35,874 bases of DNA, from NCBI GenBank assembly GCA_017560425.1, contig JAFZEX010000041.1:1-35874 (forward strand), given 5' to 3'. This stretch comes from Alistipes sp. (GTDB lineage: Bacteria; Bacteroidota; Bacteroidia; Bacteroidales; Rikenellaceae). The position numbers and the translations under genes are program-made. The notes beneath the pieces were generated by a model, which saw only the letters and a list, made by a program, of their open reading frames with translations, was not told the origin of the DNA and did no database searches. Positions 34,185 through 35,874 of this stretch are shown here, one piece after another (the first letter of the stretch is position 1; the number at the start of each line of letters is the position of its first letter).

Positions 34185-34874
34185 ATGAAACGTCAAGACC
34201 TCTATTTCGCTATCGTCATGCTGGCGATATTCGTTCCATTCTTCCTTTCACCCGAGCTCTATGCTTGGTACAAGTCGTTCAACGCCGCACACGCCATGAT
34301 CATGGCATTCCTCAAGTTTGGCATCCTCGCTACGCTTGGCGAGATGCTCGGCTGCAGAATATCTACGGGCAACTACACAACACCTACCTTCGGCGTGCTA
34401 CCACGCATGGTCGTGTGGGGCTTGCTCGGTATGGCAATATCTATGGCGATGACCGTATTTGCAAATGGTATCCCAGCATTTATCTCGAGCATGGGTGGCG
34501 AGGATATGGTTGCAGCATTCAAGGCCGACGGCTTTGCTTGGGGCAAGCTCGTTGTGGCACTCTCTATCTCGGTTATGATGAACACCTTCTTTGCTCCTGT
34601 GTTCATGACCTTCCACAAGATTACTGATACGCACATCGCCGAGAATGGTGGCTCGCTAAAGGCCCTTGTTCGCCCTATCGACATGCGCCGACATATCATG
34701 GAGCTAAATTGGGATCGTCAGTGGAGCTTCATCTTCAAGAAGACCATTCCACTATTTTGGTATCCTGCCCACACAATTACCTTTATGCTCCCAAGCGAGC
34801 TACGTGTTTTGTTCGCCGCACTTTTGGGTGTTGCCCTTGGTGTGATCCTCGCTATCGGTGCACGCAAGAAATAG
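34185..34874 (+). CDS. Integral membrane protein, possibly Mpv17-like
   Basis: 229 residues with four or more hydrophobic segments (about 7-25, 38-55, 72-92, 120-138) and a C-terminal pair of segments. The C-terminal part (WSFIFKKTIPLFWYPAHTIT, then FMLPSELRVLFAALLGVAL) recalls the W-P-F-P-x-x-x-R-V signature of eukaryotic Mpv17/PMP22, but the match is only partial. Start ATG at 34185 follows its own promoter by 24 bases. Function unknown; it stands alone as a transcript. Confidence 0.7.
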   Translation: MKRQDLYFAIVMLAIFVPFFLSPELYAWYKSFNAAHAMIMAFLKFGILATLGEMLGCRISTGNYTTPTFGVLPRMVVWGLLGMAISMAMTVFANGIPAFISSMGGEDMVAAFKADGFAWGKLVVALSISVMMNTFFAPVFMTFHKITDTHIAENGGSLKALVRPIDMRRHIMELNWDRQWSFIFKKTIPLFWYPAHTITFMLPSELRVLFAALLGVALGVILAIGARKK

Positions 34875-34937
34875 CCTGATAATCAGCATATATAGATACA
34901 CCTTATACCCCTATAAGAAATCATTAAGGAAAATCTA

Positions 34938-34967
34938 TTGCAGAAATAAAAAAAGCCCTTATATTTG
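34938..34967 (+). promoter_or_regulatory. Promoter of the rubrerythrin gene
   Basis: TTG (34938-34940), 19 bases, TATATTTG (34960-34967). Confidence 0.78.
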
Positions 34968-35034
34968 CACCAGAAACGAAAACAAACAGAATAAAATTAA
35001 AGAAAATACTAACCTATAAAAAACTAATAAGATT

Positions 35035-35589
35035 ATGGCTAAGAAGTTCATTTGTTCAGTATGCGGATATATTCACGAGGGTAACGAGGCACCAGATCAG
35101 TGCCCACTTTGCAAGGTTGGCAAGGATAAGTTCAACGAGATGCAGGAGGAGGGCAAGGCTCTCGAGTTTGTTACCGAGCACAAGCTTGGTGATGGCAAGG
35201 TAGACCACGCCGAGATCCTTGAGGGTTTGAACAACCACTTCATGGGCGAGTGCACCGAGGTAGGTATGTACCTTGCAATGAGCCGCCAGGCAGACCGCGA
35301 GGGCTACCCTGAGATTGCTGAGGCATTCAAGCGCTACGCCTTTGAGGAGGCTGAGCACGCTGCTAAGTTCGCCGAGTTGTTGGGCGACTGCGTATGGGAC
35401 ACTAAGACCAACCTCGAGAAGCGTATGAACGCTGAGAGTGGTGCTTGTGCCGACAAGATGCGCATCGCAGCTTTGGCTAAGCAGAACAACTACGACGCTA
35501 TCCACGACACTGTTCATGAGATGGCTAAGGACGAGGCACGCCACGGCAAGGGCTTCGAGGGCTTGTACAACCGCTACTTCAAGAAGTAA
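35035..35589 (+). CDS. Reverse rubrerythrin (rubredoxin domain first)
   Basis: 184 residues. The rubredoxin-like domain is at the N-terminus ([10 protein letters not shown] and CPLCKVG, four Cys), followed by a ferritin-like four-helix diiron domain with ExxH motifs (EEAEHAAKF and [10 protein letters not shown]) and glutamates in [10 protein letters not shown]. In classical rubrerythrin the order is the other way round. Family members reduce peroxide, often with NADH-linked electron donors, and protect anaerobes from oxygen. Own promoter upstream and strong terminator downstream, so monocistronic. Confidence 0.92.
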   Translation: MAKKFICSVCGYIHEGNEAPDQCPLCKVGKDKFNEMQEEGKALEFVTEHKLGDGKVDHAEILEGLNNHFMGECTEVGMYLAMSRQADREGYPEIAEAFKRYAFEEAEHAAKFAELLGDCVWDTKTNLEKRMNAESGACADKMRIAALAKQNNYDAIHDTVHEMAKDEARHGKGFEGLYNRYFKK

Positions 35590-35602
35590 GATAACTCACT
35601 TA

Positions 35603-35640
35603 ATACTACGAGGCGCATATCACTATGCGCCTCGTAGTAT
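35603..35640 (+). terminator. Terminator after the rubrerythrin gene
   Basis: Perfect 17-bp stem (35603-35619 with 35624-35640; ATACTACGAGGCGCATA), 4-base loop, then TTTTA. Confidence 0.88.
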
Positions 35641-35874
35641 TTTAAGCAAGAAGAGAGATGAGATAAATGGGTCATAAAGGTCTAAAAGGGTCATAAAGGG
35701 TTATAATACTCTTACGACCCTTTATTCCTCTTCTGCCCCTGTAATTAGCGCAAGGATAGGGAACTTAGAGAGTTTAAGGAGTTTAGGGAGTTTAGGGAGG
35801 GCGCTATCATCATTTATTCGCAAAGCACAACCGCTCCCTAAATTCACTATACTCCCTAATTTCACTATATTCTC
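35641..35874. repeat. Gene-free end of the window with dispersed repeats
   Basis: No gene seen. It contains GGGTCATAAAGG-type repeats (35669-35703) with a partly complementary ACCCTTTATT (35717-35726), then a run of GAGTTTAGG/GGAGTTTAGGG repeats (35770-35800) facing CCCTAAATTCAC copies near the edge. Much of it matches blocks at 24741-24931. Confidence 0.6.

Overview
The window reads as a chromosomal segment of a Bacteroidales bacterium, plausibly Alistipes-like (phylum inferred with good confidence, genus only as a guess). The evidence is the repeated Bacteroidota promoter pattern TTTG/TTG-N19-21-TAnnTTTG, mostly weak ribosome binding sites, a BACON-domain lipoprotein, a DUF4834 protein, a complete Rnf operon in the order B-C-D-G-E-A, and a rubredoxin-first rubrerythrin. 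Most of the window is ordinary core genome.

Layout. 1-1170: a possible small membrane protein, an ECF sigma factor and a 44-residue ORF behind it, closed by a terminator. 1182-7765 (minus strand): a lipoprotein with two tandem paralogous barrel-like exported proteins; a BACON lipoprotein with a MATE exporter; and an exported protein, a low-molecular-weight protein tyrosine phosphatase and a stand-alone Clp N-domain-like protein. 8003-9671: a YtfJ-like exported protein and a short BamA-type barrel. 9825-17003: nadE, rseC and rnfBCDGEA, which pair NAD synthesis with a ferredoxin:NAD+ ion-pumping complex. 17290-20120: tRNA-Gln, a NupG-type nucleoside transporter and rarA. 20205-22492: an AT-richer type II restriction-modification pair. 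22675-24606: groES-groEL. 24662-25325: a gene-free stretch with repeats. 25326-28421 (minus): gapA, then mlaF-mlaE-DUF4834. 28598-32287: a candidate leader peptide followed by metY-metX-hom. 32401-34006 (minus): tRNA-Leu and metK with an unusual leader. 34185-35589: a membrane protein and a rubrerythrin.

Most notable points. (1) The restriction-modification cassette lies between rarA and groES and is bracketed by a 45-bp direct repeat (43/45 identical) of the rarA 3' end, so the element duplicated or rebuilt the end of rarA. (2) metY-metX-hom is preceded by a 29-codon ORF with a strong Shine-Dalgarno sequence, a consensus promoter and a Met-Met-Met-Cys-rich end overlapping a hairpin; this is a candidate attenuator. 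(3) Between groEL and gapA are three ~130-bp tandem units whose central hairpins keep pairing through compensatory changes. (4) NadE has lost the catalytic cysteine of its glutaminase domain (Gly142). (5) The metK start codon lies inside a perfect 9-bp inverted repeat. (6) groESL lacks the usual promoter and has clustered TGACA/TGTCA pentamers.

metY, metX, hom and metK form a methionine/SAM neighbourhood in which both transcription units have odd leaders. No CRISPR array, transposase, rRNA or phage gene was seen.
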